This document shows, piece after piece, positions 1-13,600 of a stretch of DNA of 64,000 bases. This DNA comes from Puffinus mauretanicus (taxonomy: Eukaryota; Chordata; Aves; Procellariiformes; Procellariidae). The notes under the pieces were generated by a model. The model had not been told where the DNA came from. It did not search any database and saw only the letters and a program-made list of their open reading frames with translations. Each line of letters begins with the position of its first letter. The stretch's first letter is position 1. A program made the translations under genes and the position numbers. Location: NCBI GenBank assembly GCA_023333565.1, contig JAJKFH010002505.1, positions 62,001 through 126,000 of the forward strand, in the 5' to 3' direction.

Positions 1-1290
1 GTTCCTTAGATGGTCTCGAACCTGATCTTCTCTTACAGTGGGCGGCTCTTCATTCTCCCAGTCCCTGCCTTTGCCTTCTGCGGCTTGGGTGGTGAGGCTT
101 GAGCACTTGCTCGTGAAGACTGAGGCAAAAAAGTCGTTGAGTACCTCAGCCTTCTCCATATCATCCCGGAGAGGGCCCACATTTTCCCTAGTCTTCCTTT
201 TATCCCCGACGTTACCTATAGAAGCTTTTCTTGATGTCCCTGGCCAGATTTCATTCTATCAGGGCTTTAGCTTTCCTAACCTGATCCCTGGCTGCTTGGA
301 CAATTTCTCTGTATTCCTCCCAGGCTACCTGTCTTTGCTTCCACCCTCTGTAGGCTTCCTTTTTGTGTTTGAGTTTGTCCAGGAGCTCCTTGTTCATCCA
401 TATGCAGGCCTCCTGGTGTTTTTGCCTGACTTCTTCTTTGTTGGAATGCATCGCTCCTGAGCGTGGAGAAGGTGATCCTTGAGTATTAATCAGCTTTCTT
501 GGATCCCTCTTCCCTCCAAGGCTTTATCCCACGGCACTCTACCAAGCAGATCCCTGAAGAGGCCGAAGTCTGCTCTCCTGAAGTCCGGGGTAATAAGCTT
601 GCTGTGCGCCCTCCTCAGTGCCCTAAGGATCTTGAGCTCCACCATTTCATGGTCACTGCAGCCAAGGCTGCCCTTGAGCTTCACATTCCCCACCAGCCCC
701 TCCTTGTTGGTGAGAACAAGGTCCAGCATAGCACCTCTCCTTGTTGGCTCCTCTACCACTTGGAGAAGGAATTTATCATTGATGCATTCCAGGAACCTCT
801 TGGATTGCTTATCTGCTTGTGTTGTCCCTCCAACAGATATCGGGGTGGTTGAAGTCCTCCATGATGACCAGGGCTTGTGAATGTGAGGCTGCTCCTATCT
901 GTCTATAGAGGGCCTCACTCCACTCGGTCTTCCTGGGCGGGTGGCCTGTAGCAGACCTCCACCGTAATGTGACCTGTCCCTGCCCTCCCTTTAATCCTGA
1001 CCTGTAAGTTCTCAGTCGGCTCCTCATCCATCCCCAGGTGGAGCTCCATGCACTCCAACTGGTCACTGACATATAGGGCAACACCCCTCCTTGTCTCCCC
1101 TGCGTGTACTTCCTAAAGAGCCTCTAATCCTTCCATTCCAACACTCCAATCAAAGGAGCCATCCCACCACATCTCCGTGATGCCAATAAGATCGTAGCCC
1201 TGCAGGCGTGCGCACCTCTGTAACTCCTCTTGTTTATTCCCCATACTACATGCTTTTGCATAGAGGCGTTTAAGTTGGGCCCTTAGAATG
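1..1290 (-). mobile_element. CR1 LINE fragment, endonuclease/ORF2 5' portion, truncated by the window edge
   Basis: Read on the minus strand, three successive open segments (about 1084-809, 759-490 and 451-251) resemble CR1 ORF2. The first ends in an endonuclease-type motif (DFNHPDICW). The second carries LDLVLTNKE and CSDHEMVE, typical of the C-terminal endonuclease region. The third is a basic linker leading toward the reverse transcriptase, which would lie left of position 1. The segments are in different frames with stops between them, so the copy is dead. CR1 is the dominant avian LINE and is one reason for calling this a bird. The 5' limit near 1290 is approximate. Confidence 0.85.
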
Positions 1291-4200
1291 TCTAAGAGAA
1301 GTTTGAATATTCCAAACTGTTATTGTCAACAAACATATTAACAGTCCAATCAAAATAATAGTTTTACTAGACCTATTTGATACAAAACTGTGATGACTGA
1401 CAGTATTTTTGCTCCTGCCTTCTATTCCCTACCGATTTGGATCAGTAGAGAATAAGGGGGTGAACAAGAATGTCAGTACTATGGAAAGTTCGTTCCATTG
1501 CACCACTCTCGTTGCCTCATGTCAGAGTAACTATACCACATTTGTACAACTGATGGTTACACCTGAGTCCATACTTTTATTTTTTGGTGCTATTCAAACA
1601 CTGAAGCTAGCACACCAGCTTTTCAGTTTCTTGCACTGTTACTCTCCCCTCCTCCTGAGGGGTCTCCAGCTAGGGAATCTGCACAGGCGTCTTTGTGACA
1701 ATGCGAAGGGTCCTGTTCAGAAGCACTTTCTAAATCTGACCATAAATGTAATTCTGATCCGAGCTTCTGAACTTCTGTCGTGTGCTTGGTGTTAACATCT
1801 TCAAAATTGTAACTTCTGTCCTGGGTAGAATCAAATTGAAATTGTTTTTTTCAGAAAGTAGAATAAGAACTAAGAGGAGACATGGGGCTAACACACATGC
1901 AAACCAGAACCAGTACTGAATAAGGTGCAATTTTATTTCTGTTTAGTTACGTTAGCTTTAATTGTGTGTAGCTCAATCTTCATGTCCTTTTATTTTGTAG
2001 TATAGATGTGACCCAGAAGAAGTCTTACTTTTCAGGGATTATTCATTTCTTGTTTGGGCTTTCTTTTTCATACACAGTTCTCTCTCCTTGCCTGTGTTTT
2101 TGTTCTTGCATACTCATATTTTGTCCCCAGAAATCATTTGCCTGTAATAATTTTATGGATTCTAAAACTCAACATAAGATGAGGTTTGTCAGCACCAGCT
2201 GAATGTGAGAGGAATATAGGTAAAAAGCAGGGAGCAGCCTTGCCCAGAGGAGTTCATCCCATTTCTTACATCCATGAACCTTGATTCTTTGTCTTTGGCT
2301 TGGCAGAAGTCCTTCCATTACGACAGAGAAGATCAGAGGTCCTTGTTTGGACTAGGAAAAAAGACTGAAATTACGTTCAAGTTTGCTAACATGAGCTAAA
2401 TACAGCAGCCTACGTTCAGTTACTTTCCTAATCAGGAGAATGCTGATGAGTAGCCACCAAAATCAAATTATCAGCAATTGCTCTCCAATTTTTTTTATTT
2501 TTAAATATTGTCTGAGTGGGTAAGCCTTATGAAAGCTCCCCTTCTTAAGAGTTTACTGAATATCAGGTTTTATTAGTTACAATCACATTTGGCAATTCTG
2601 AGTTTGACAATATGGTATGTATATGTGTTTTAATGCAGACATGTATGTTGACTAACAAGAACCGAAGTTTTGTAGTAGGTAGCCTATGAATCTCATGCTC
2701 TTAAGACATGCAAGAGTGTTATCTCATCATAGGGTAACATCTGCTGAAATAGATTCAAACCATATTTCACTTGTGTTTGGCATTCTAAATGTCCTGAGGG
2801 TTGTTCATAAAAAATCAAGCCCCTAACATCTCGAACTTTCTCAGAAAAATGCATTACCCAAATCTTATGTGACGCCAGACTTATTTCTTAAATATCCTTA
2901 TACCATGGTAATCTTTATGCCTCAAGGTCTCCTGATAATCTTTTTTTTGCAAAGTAAGTGTTTGACATTTCACTTGTTTTAACACAAGTTCTCCTTCCTG
3001 TCTTTATGCAGTATTCATGTGTCTGAAGGAACTAGAAACACTGGAAATGCTGGAAAACTAAAACTGTGTGTAAATTTAAAAAAAAAAAGTTTGTCCACTT
3101 GTAAGAAAAAAGTTATTTTGTTCTTTTTATTTTGTTTTGTTTCTGCCTGCATGAATGTTAAATCCAGGTGAGATGATTTCACTTCCCTTGTTGTTTGCGT
3201 GGATGTTTTTCTATGCTCGTGTGTAATCTTCGTTCTTATCTTCTTTTGATGTTTGGCACAGTCATTAAATACGACTTTGCATTCCTTTTGGTTTCTCATA
3301 ATTCCCAGGCCCCGAAGGAAATGTAACTTGGAAATTGAGGGAGGGTGTTCTTCCGTCTTTAGATAACTGAAGAGAAAGGTCCGGCTCTGCTGGGTTAATG
3401 CAATTTTTATCCATCCATATTCACATTTCCAGTATACCTAACTGGAAAACTCAAGAATTGATAAAGTTTGACCCCTATTGTATCTATAAAAGACAGACTC
3501 CTACTGTGCTTTCCTTCTTGGCTGGTTCGTGAGTGAGGAGATGCTGTGGTGTTCTCAGCTGACCATTGGAGGCTGAGCATTTTATTACTAGAGGTAGTTC
3601 TGCAGCATAGACTTTGTTCATATTTTGTCTTAGTTTTCATCATTACTAGATGTGTTAGTGTGTGTTGCTATTCATTCCTCATCTCAGGTCATCAAAATTG
3701 TTCCCTCTAGGAAAATTCACACGGCTGATCTTATGCCTTTATGCCATCTGTAATGGTTAATTACCTTTTAGCTAGCGCGTAAATATACTGCTTGTGCTTC
3801 TTGTCCAAGTGCTCTGTCTGTCCTTCGCATGCTGTGTTCCTGGAGAATCCGAGCTGAAATTTGGGGAATTTGCTTTTGAAGCAAGCAGTGACGCTAATTT
3901 TCATCCCAAGTTATTGGAAGCATTGAAATTTGGTCACTTCAAGCCTGCACCGTGATGCTCCATCTTCAGTATCAGAGAAGACCCCCAACTCCTGAATGTC
4001 ATACTGGCTGCAAATGGTCTTGTCTTGTTCCTCAGCTTATCTGTGGTCCAGTTGCACTGAGAAATCCCACGTTGTTAAGAGGAGGACTGAAGGAGGTCGT
4101 GAGGAGGACTGAAGCACTTCCAAGCAGACATTTTTGGCACTGAAACTAGTAGTCCTGGCTCTCCTGCATCAAGGGAAAACCTGAGTCAAACATTATTGGT

Positions 4201-7200
4201 ATTTGCAGTCTTCTGTTCCAAGCAGCGCAGCATAAGCCCTGCTTACTCATTTGGTACTAGCTGAGATTGGGCTTGCTTCACTGGTGTTTGCTCCACAGGC
4301 TTTGAATCCTAAACTGAGAATTTATGTTCAGTTTATGCAGGGTGCTGCAGGTTTTGGTGAAGTTCTCTCTTTCACTTGTGCCTCTGTAAGGACAGCCTCC
4401 AGCACCAGCTGTGCCAGTTTGTGATTCTGGATATCATAGCTGTTTTCTTTGCAGCAGTTCATACCACTTCTCTTTCCTTCCTGTCTCAGAGAAAAGAGGA
4501 ATGATTGAATGATCTAGCTTTTTAATCTCCTGAGGTTTGTAATTCAGGCGCTGCTGCCATTTCTGTCCATGCATGTATTGTAGCAGCCATCTCCTGCTTC
4601 AGCTGCAGTGGTTGGCAGTGAGTTTCCAGCATGCGGGAGAGACCTTAGTGATAGGTTTCTCAGGAGAGAGATGATCGTCATATCACTTCCCTCTTCCTTG
4701 CCATATTTCTTCTAGTCGAGGGGAAGTTGGGGCTTCTCATTCATCCTTTAGGTTATCTTTGGACCGTTCTGTGGCTAAAGTGCCATCATCACTATTTTTT
4801 AGGGAAGACATTGCCCATCATGCTTTATTGACAGCCAGAGAGCTTTTCAGGATTCCTTAAAATGTATCATTAGATTTCTTCAATTCCCTAGAAAAGAAGC
4901 TGACACTGATGACAGCATTCAGGACATTCTCTGTCCTAAAAATACACTCTCAATGACTGTGACGATTTGTGTGGGTGAAGCAGTTCTGTATGTGGTCTGA
5001 ATTTTGTGGTCTTCTTACACCCTACATGGTCAACTGAAGGAACAAAGTTATCGTTGAAGGCACTATTTTTGTGATTACCATTTGTTTTCCTCCTCATTTG
5101 TGGTGATGATTGTGGAAGAAAAAAAAACCCAAGTAAGTTGCTCTTTGAGACGATGATGGTTTTGGAAAAGGAGCTGCCTACTCAGAGTCACCAAGCTTTG
5201 CGTAGAAATGTGCGAAGCTTTGTTAGCTCTCTAAGACCACAAATTCACTGGTCAGTTGTACATCTTCATTAATGTTCCACCTAAGGGAGGGTTTATTCCT
5301 TTCTCTGCTAGAGATTTGTTTGACAGCCAGGACCTATTTGAAGGCATCCTTGGACACTATGGATGACCCCTAATATCCTCTCTTATTTTTACATACTTTT
5401 TAGTGTTTTGGATGCTGAATTGCAAAAGGACATTACAGTCTTTGACTGAAGACTGGTTGTCATTTTTTTGGGTCCCTTGGCATCTTGTCATTGGCAACCA
5501 AGAGGAAGCGACACTCATTCTTTTTTCTGCAGAGACTGCAGCCTCTTTCTCTGTTCCTTTCCTGGAGCCCTACTAGTTGTGGGGCTGTTACTATTGCACA
5601 GGCCTTCTACAGATACCAGTTCCTCATCTGAGCTCTTCTGCCCATCAACATTCTTGAAAAAAAATAATGTGGGACTCAGTCTCTATCAGTCAAGGACACC
5701 AGTGGAGGAGATCCAAATTCTCTGGTTGATCATCTGTACAGTATTCCTTCCGTAGAGGGTGTTTGTGTGAGCTCATTCTAACTTCTGTCCCAAAGTAGTG
5801 TCTGCCAGGGAATTAACAGTTTTCATCTCCAAACTGAATGCTGGAGGCTGAGATTCTTATTTCATCCTCAGCATTGCTAAGGATTTTTCTTTTTAGGCTG
5901 ATAAACTCCTTTCAGAGTTTGGTTGTCTTGGTGCTGAAAGACGCAAAGTCTCACCCATATCTGGGCAGATGGACAAGCTGTTTTCAAGTTACATCAAGTC
6001 TGTTTTGGAGATCACAAACGTGCCATTTCCATTTGTCGCTGGACTATAATCCATCAGAGCTCAAGTTGCACCAGTTGTTGGGAATGCCTAATGTTTGTCA
6101 AGCAGCCTTCTGGAGGCTCTCCGTACCTTCCACACCTTCTCCATACCAAAAAACATGCTGTTGTAGAAGCACCACCAGGGATTTAGCATTTGGCAAAGTG
6201 TATCGAAATTCCTGTGCGAAGGATTCGGAGGCCCGTCTCTGAGGAGGTATAAGCCTATGACAGTTATTGGTTAGTCATGCACAGTATTGAATATACATGA
6301 ACAGTCTTTCGAAACAAACAGAAAAGGAGGTTACTTAACCTCCTTTGAGATATGCTGTCCAAACTTACATTTCACCTGCCTCCCATCCTTCCAGGTGTTC
6401 ACCTTTGTTGGGATCTTGCAACAGAATGAACAAAACCAACCTCGTGGTTTGCTGCCTTCTCTGTGCATCAGGTGTGATGAAAGAAGCACAGGACTGATTA
6501 AGAACAAAAACTTGTTATCCAGCTTTGAATGTTAATATGTTGTGAATGTAAACCTTGAGTGCACTTCTGGATAGCTTTGGTTGCTCCTAAAATGACCTTT
6601 CTGTTACCTTAAGACTGAAGAAGAATCTAAATATAACCAACATTGTTACCTGGCATGCTGCTTTAGAGCTCACTTAACGTATACGGACATCCCACTGTAT
6701 TTCTCCTTTTAGAGATTAATTCCTGCATTTTTGTTTCTCTATTCCTCTTTAAACGGTTGCTTGTCCCTATATCAGTCCTTTGGCTAGCTAGGGAGTCATT
6801 TTGTATGGCCTAGAAAGCACACCGGCAAAGCTGTTACTCTTCCTCTTTTTCGTACAAGTTTTAAATGCTGCTCTATCTGAATCTCTGTATCTTTTCATTG
6901 TAAGGATCTGAATATTTCTCTTTTCTCTCCTGCTGTGCTCATTTTTGCAGTGCACGCTGTTGAGAGTAAGTGTTGCTGTATCCTTCCCCCTTGGCCCTCC
7001 AAAACTGTTTACTAGAGAACTAACGCGATTTCTATTATTTGCTGTGCCTGTAAATCTCCTTTGGGAGGAGCTGTTGATCTAGGCTGGGATTTGAGAAGAT
7101 TTCCTGAAAGCTAAAAGGAGAGCCATCCTAGGTCATTCTTCTGTGATAAATGAGGTCACCAGATGGAAAAGGTTGAGAATCTTTGCCTGAAACGATTTTA

Positions 7201-10200
7201 ATATATCAGTGTTGGAGATAACATGTTGGCGGATTATTAGTTGCTCTGTGCAGATAACGTAATTGAGGGGGACGTGGTGACACGTTGGAGAGACTTCTGC
7301 CTTTTGAAGTCAGATGGAATAATTCTCTCATTTAACCTCATTTGTACAACAGGGTAGAGAATTTCTCCTGGGAATTCATGCACCAAGCCTGCTAATCTCA
7401 GAATACTCAGTAGGAGGTTTTCCAAGGGTTTGTAAGCCATTGGATTTTTTAAGGATAATCGTGGTGATTACAGGTTGAGATGTGATGTTTCGACTCAGTA
7501 ACATCTGGTAGAGGGCTCAGGCTCTCAGCTTTGCTCACTCCCTCCCTTAGCTGCAACATTTTCTGTGTTGCTCCCTGCCTCGATCCCCTCTTCACGATGC
7601 ATCCTTATGCCACTCACCATCTTCCTGTTGCTATGCTCCTGTAAGATATGTTCCTCCAGAAAATTAATCCCCAGTTTGAAAATTGGTGTTCTAGCTCACC
7701 TTGGAGCAACACGTTTAGGTAGTTGTGTCTTGGGTTTCTTGCAGCCTTAATGTATTTATTGACAGAGTCCTGAGTGGCCGTAAGTGCTGTTAACCCTGTT
7801 TTACAGGTAAAGGACTGAATTTTGGAGTCTAAGGAGGCTTTGTGGTTGTTCAGGTCAGAAATGCGAGATAGGGAGAATTCTTCAGATAGACAGCAGTTCT
7901 TTAAAACTGTTACTAAAACCGTGGAGAAAACTAGCTTATGTAAAAACAGACAGGCTTCTTGACAAACCTAAGATGTTTTACAGGTCTCTGTTTTACCTAG
8001 CTAGGCACTTAGCTGCAGTTACGGAAAGGAAGGAATGTGTTTATGTTTCTTCAGAAATAATAGTCTCTGGTCCTAGCTGACAGTCTCTTAAGATCTTCTG
8101 TTCTGTTTCCTCGTTCTGTTTCTTCTCTAAGTAGCCTGTTCTAGGTTAAGCAAACTATGGCTAGCTAAACATTTATCTGCAACCTAGAGTATATACACAT
8201 GTGCTTAGCATAATCCTCAGTGATCAGAGATAAATAAACCTGTGGTCTGGTGGAAGACTGTTTTAGAAACCAAACATATACATCACGCTTTTTTGCAGAG
8301 TTGTAAATCATTTATTGGAGAGGAGTTTTATAAAACCTAATTAATCAGCATTTTCTCTGTGGAAGGCATAGCAGAGCACTGTGGGTAAATTTTGTTTTGG
8401 ATAGCCATAACTGTTAAAATGGGTCACGCACGATGTAAATCTAGTATAACAGGTTAGTTAATGACTGGTCTTTCTCAAGTGCTGCCCTTGAATTTCTCTG
8501 GTACTGCGCTATTACTGTAAGATTTGTCAGCCCTACCAATCCTTAGCTCCCACTTCACATGCTGATGAATGTGACTACCCAAGCATTAAAGCTGATAAAC
8601 ACCATAATCCTGGGTAGGGTTCTAGGAGCACAGACATCCCTGTCCCTCCCTGTGCATCGCTGCACTGCGCCAGCACAAGCGTTTGTGCAGCTGTGTGATT
8701 AACCTTACTTTGGAACTGCTCTGGCTGGAAGAATAGCCTCACATAAAGCAGTACTTACATTTCAGCCTGTTAGGTTCTCTGATGTGGCTCGTGACCAAAA
8801 GGAGGGTGGGACAGGAGTGAGCCATCAACAGAAAGATGCTGGGGGGGACAAAGACAGTAGGTCCAGTTTAAATGCAGATCCACCAGAACCAGGATCTCTG
8901 TAGAACTTTGTTATTAACTGAAGGTTAGCCTGCTGGTGTCTGCACAAAAGGCAGCTAAGCCACTTAACTCTTGACTTAAGTGCAAGTAATATTGCAGCTT
9001 GAAACAGGGTGTTGCTGGTAACCATTAAGAAAAACAACGTAGCATAATCCCAAGGCCACTTCTCCCTTCTTTCCTTTCCCTGCCCACCATTTCACATCTA
9101 TTTCCAAATTTTTAGTAGGAATTTCTTTTTTAAAGCCAAATGAGTTATTTGATCCAGTTGCCAGCACAGGCACACAAACCTGTGCTAGTGGCAGTGATAG
9201 GTCTGCACACTTGTCAGAGGCAGCAACAGGAATATCTGAAGCCAGTGCAGCTCTGAGCTCTTTGTAATGCAGAACCATTACCTTAATTCCAATGACTGCA
9301 GCTTAGTTTCTGAGCATTGAACGTTTTAACTGTGAAATGCAAGGGCCTTTGCCTAGATCAGAATGTTTAGGCTTAGCATTTCCTTTTCTAACTGTACATT
9401 CTCTGTTTTGCATGTATATATCTTTGGGATTAGTAAGGGTTTTATATAAATACAATTAAAACTTCTGGTGTTTTATTGAAAGATGTTAATTGAAAAAAAA
9501 TGAGTTCACAACACACTGATGTTAAATAAATGTTTTAAAGAGAGGCTAGTTTCAATCAGTTCTTTAGCTTTGTAGCCTGTCTTGTGCTAGGCTGTATATC
9601 AGAAACCCTTCAAGGGAACAGCATTTCTAATCTTTGTTCATGATGTAGCAGCACTTGGTGATCTGACTCCACCAGCTCCTAAAATAATAGCCCATGAATT
9701 TTGAAGTGTATTTTTCTTTGCTAAGGTGAAAGGTGAGGTCTGGCTTCCTGAGCACGTGAATTTACCTGTTAAAATGCGCCACAGCCTCTGGCTACTTTAA
9801 GGTACATGTGTGACTTTGGATAAACCTGCTAGGAGCAATACTGAAATCGAGTTGTGAGTTATATTTTCATCCTGAGACTGATGCTTCTGGCGTTGCATAA
9901 AGTCATTTAAGTAGCCAACCAAAAGATATCCATTGCCTCCCATTGCCCATATCTTTGCCAGATCCCTTCTCAGGGTGCGTGGTGCTGCTGGCATCATCAT
10001 ATTGCTGTATGCAGGAAGGGCCGAGAGAGGGCAGCCAAATTCCCCAAATCCTAGCACTGGTGACAGTCACCTTGGCTCCACCAGTGGTTTGCAAATACCC
10101 TGCTCAGGCCATCCCCGCAAAGATTTTTCCTTTCCCTGTCCGTTCTCTGGGCATCAGTAACAAGGCTGATAGGCAGAGCGCTGAGAGTTGCTAAGATGAT

Positions 10201-10666
10201 AATGATTTCTTTAGGGCACTTATATGTGATATTAAGGCAAGTGCTCTGCTCAGTTGTTAGTTTAGATCTGTTGTGCCTCTGTGTTTTACAGTAGTTAGAG
10301 GAGTTATGTGTATCAGGTGGTGACTGAGATAACAGTGAAGTTTTCCTTGCTTGCCCTTAGGATCTTGTTTTTGCCCTAGATTAAGAATACTTTCAGGTGA
10401 GGACTGAAATACCTAATCTGAATTAACCCCAAATTAAAGTTACTTTCCCTCACTCTAGCAGTGGGTGGTCTACGTCAGGAGGGGAATTGCAGCAGTTTTA
10501 TCTATCACATGCCCTACTGCAAGCAAGAGAGAAACCCAGGTGATTTTCTTGCCATTTTAGATCGCAAAGGAAATGAGAGGAGCTCCCTTATAAGCTAGAA
10601 TAAGGTAAATAGATATGCTTGTTATCACAGTCTGAACTATATCGTTAAACTATTTTTCTATTACAG
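1291..10666. other. AT-rich stretch upstream of the first recognised ERGIC3 exon, probably intronic
   Basis: No further ERGIC3 exon could be recognised here. The exon that should precede 10667 (ending in phase 1, encoding the segment before the VHDLQSFGLDN stretch) was looked for by eye and not found, so it is either hidden here or lies left of the window. Base composition and the lack of conserved frames fit a long intron. The only internal structure noted is the degenerate minus-strand coding fossil at about 3950-6240, listed separately. Confidence 0.5.
3950..6240 (-). pseudogene. Degenerate antisense coding fossil, family not recognised
   Basis: On the minus strand this stretch translates into protein-like sequence interrupted by scattered stops. 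The clearest block, roughly 4860-4330, keeps one frame for about 530 bases with only a few stops and shows normal residue composition (for example GTLATERSKDNLKD and YELLQRKQL). Another block near 6240-5840 does likewise with at least one frame change. It does not read as CR1 ORF2, and I could not assign it to a gene or element family. An old retroelement gag/ORF1 remnant or a processed pseudogene would both fit. Confidence 0.3.
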
Positions 10667-13600
10667 TTCACGATCTGCAGAGCTTTGGACTTGATAATGT
10701 AAGTGTTCCCGAGATAGTGTTCTAGTTCTCTTGGTCTATTTTCCTTCTGGATTTCCCTCCCTTTGCCACACCAAGATCCTAGTGTTACTGATCCCAGCCA
10801 TATTTGGCTTTATGAGTCTGAGCAGAACCTGGGACCTGCTTTCACACAGGGCTCTGAAGTATATTCTGGGACATCTGTGTGTTGCTTGGCAAGCCTGTTC
10901 CCCTCTTCCTGAGACTGCCTTGCTCCTTAATCTGTGCTTCCCAGTTTTGTAAGGTTGACATTTTCACAACTGCTCCTGGATCTGTTGGAGTTTACCTTGT
11001 GCTGGGAGGGAAGCAGGTGATATCCATACCTATGCCACCAAGGCAGCTGACAGCATAGTGCCCCTATGGCAGGGAGAGGAGTGGGTGGGAGAGCCTGCTC
11101 TGTAGATGGGAGGGAAGGGCACCGGGATCCAGGGGTTTCCAGCAGGAAAAGGAGGAATTCCACACCTTGGAATCTCCTGTGAATAAAAAAGAAGAGCAAG
11201 TGCTTTGGAGTTTATTGTTAGGATGCACAGAGGAGAGGACCTGTCTCTGTTCCAGAGCCACACTCAGAAAAATACACAAATAATTAACTTTAGGCCTCTT
11301 ACCTTGCCCCTCAGATGCTGTGCAGTTGTTTGAGTTATTAGCATTTCCGTTTCAGATCAATATGACGCACTATATCAAACATCTCTCATTTGGAAGGGAT
11401 TATCCAGGCATTGTGAACCCTCTGGATGGGACGGACGTCACTGCACAGCAAGGTAAAAGCCAGCTGAGAGAAACCTCTTTTTAAGTGTCTGTATTAATAG
11501 AAGAGAACAGGAGTGAAGTTCCCAGTCTTTAGCAAGAACCCTGACAGCATTGCATAAGACGTGGATGACTCCACCTTGTGCTCTTTCTGAACAGCTGCCT
11601 CCATTCATCTGCAACAAACCTGCCGATGTGTTTTGATTCTGTGACCTTTCTGAAAGATCTCTCTTTTCAGTGTTCATGGATTCACAACAGCAGGTACAGC
11701 ACATCATTAGTAAATGCCTACATCAGGTGTAGTTCAGGGAGAGCCCTGTCTAGCTACTGCATAACCAGTAGCTAGATGGAGATAATAGAAGATGCAGGAT
11801 AGAGGAAAAAAAGGCCTAATCGATAGTTGCTGGAGAGCCGTGGTGTATGCCTGACCTTGATCTACCCAACAGTAACGGATGAACAGCTGTGGTGAAATTG
11901 AAATATTGCTGATCTTTTCTAGACAACTCCCGAGTTTGCTGGCTTGAGAAGGAAAAGCAATTCTCTCCTCGTGCTACTGCGGCTCAAACTATAATCTTGG
12001 TTTATTCACACAAGCCTACTTGTGTTCATTTTCCACAAAGATCCTGACCGTACCACTTTATATGCCACTGCAGAGATTAGTTATTTTTTTAGATCCGCTG
12101 AAGTCTGCAAAGTTTGTCTTTGCAGGTACTTGGGGTGCTGTTATATAATAAAGCTTGGAGAAAGAAGTCGTTTGCCTTGAGGTGGTAGTAGGATTGTTAA
12201 TTCTACCTGAATCCGTTCTTTTAAATTTTCCACTATGGATTTTAATTCTTGTACCCAAATCAAAGGATGGTGCTTAAAATAAAATAGAAAAATGAAAAGC
12301 TCGATACGATCGTGATGCCAAAGTTTTTCTGTGGAGTAGCAAACACTCTGAGAGGGGGCCTGAAGCTGGATGGTAAAATTCTCTCTGTAGGCAGAAGATT
12401 TCCATCCTGGGCCTCGGAGAACCAGTTGGCAAATTCTTGAGGAATTAGAATTGAAGATATGCTCCGGAAAAGAAGTGGAAGAAGTAGATTGCATGTCAAA
12501 TGTGTATTTATTGCAGACCAGCTAAAAATATTGTATATGAGAATTACTACTTCTGTAGAAATGGATGTATAATCTTCTCCTCTAGGGAATTTCATACAAA
12601 ACAGGTTTTCAAAGCGACTCCTGCCTTCCATTATCCTTAAAAGAACTAAGGAACAGGCTGGTCTGAGGCAGCAGAAGGAGTTCTCCTCCTGTTTTTTTCT
12701 TCACTGATGCAGATCTTCATCTCCTGATATGATAGAAACCATGTTTCTACAGGAATAAACTGTAGGGTTAATTGAAGCTGATATAGCATACTCATTTAGA
12801 ATTGAGTATGTTTTCTTAGGGCTATGCTGTTAAATATAAAGGTTTTCATGTGCTAGAATAAGAATTTTCAAGAAGTTGTACTGGTAAAACTACAGCAAGA
12901 TAAGTGGTTTGTAGAAAGTTTTCCATTTAGTCAAGGCCAGAATGCTGGTATTTTTGGTTTTGTTTGGAACAGGAACAAGATTCACTTTGGAAAAGGAAAA
13001 CTCATGTCAGACATTAACTTTACTGTCCTTGAAAACCTCCAGTAGCTGTTGTGCAGAAAAATGTTCCCTGACAAGCTGAACAAAACCAATTTGTGTTTAC
13101 CTAACCTGTCAGTTAAGTTTCCCAGCTCTTCGCCCGTTATTAATTGTGTCTCTCTCTTTGCTTATAGCTTCCATGATGTTTCAGTATTTTGTCAAAGTGG
13201 TCCCCACGGTGTATATGAAAGTAGATGGTGAAGTAAGTACCTTTTTTCCCTATTGCTTTGGCAAGTGAAAGCCTTCAGAGTTTCTCCTCGTATTCTGACG
13301 CTGACCGTATCTGACCTCTGGTGGAAGCAACATGATCTGTTCGACTTTCTTCAAATAACCAGCCCAGCAAGAATAATAATATCTACGGTGTAATGTTATC
13401 TGTAATGTTGCAGCAGTGATGAAGCAGATTTCAGCCTCCTCCATCCCACCTAGATCGAAGTGACCATGCCATTTTCATCATGTTCCCTCATGAGTCCCTC
13501 ATAGTGCATGCTCAGGAGAAGTCAAAGCAGCAAGGAGATCCTAAAAGTGTTCTTTGGAGAATAACCCAAGATCAACTTGTCTCCAATTTAAAAACTCCTT

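Noticed and set aside
1291..10666. Upstream ERGIC3 exons
   Set aside because: Looked for by eye using the expected protein and phase; no convincing match was found, so none is reported.
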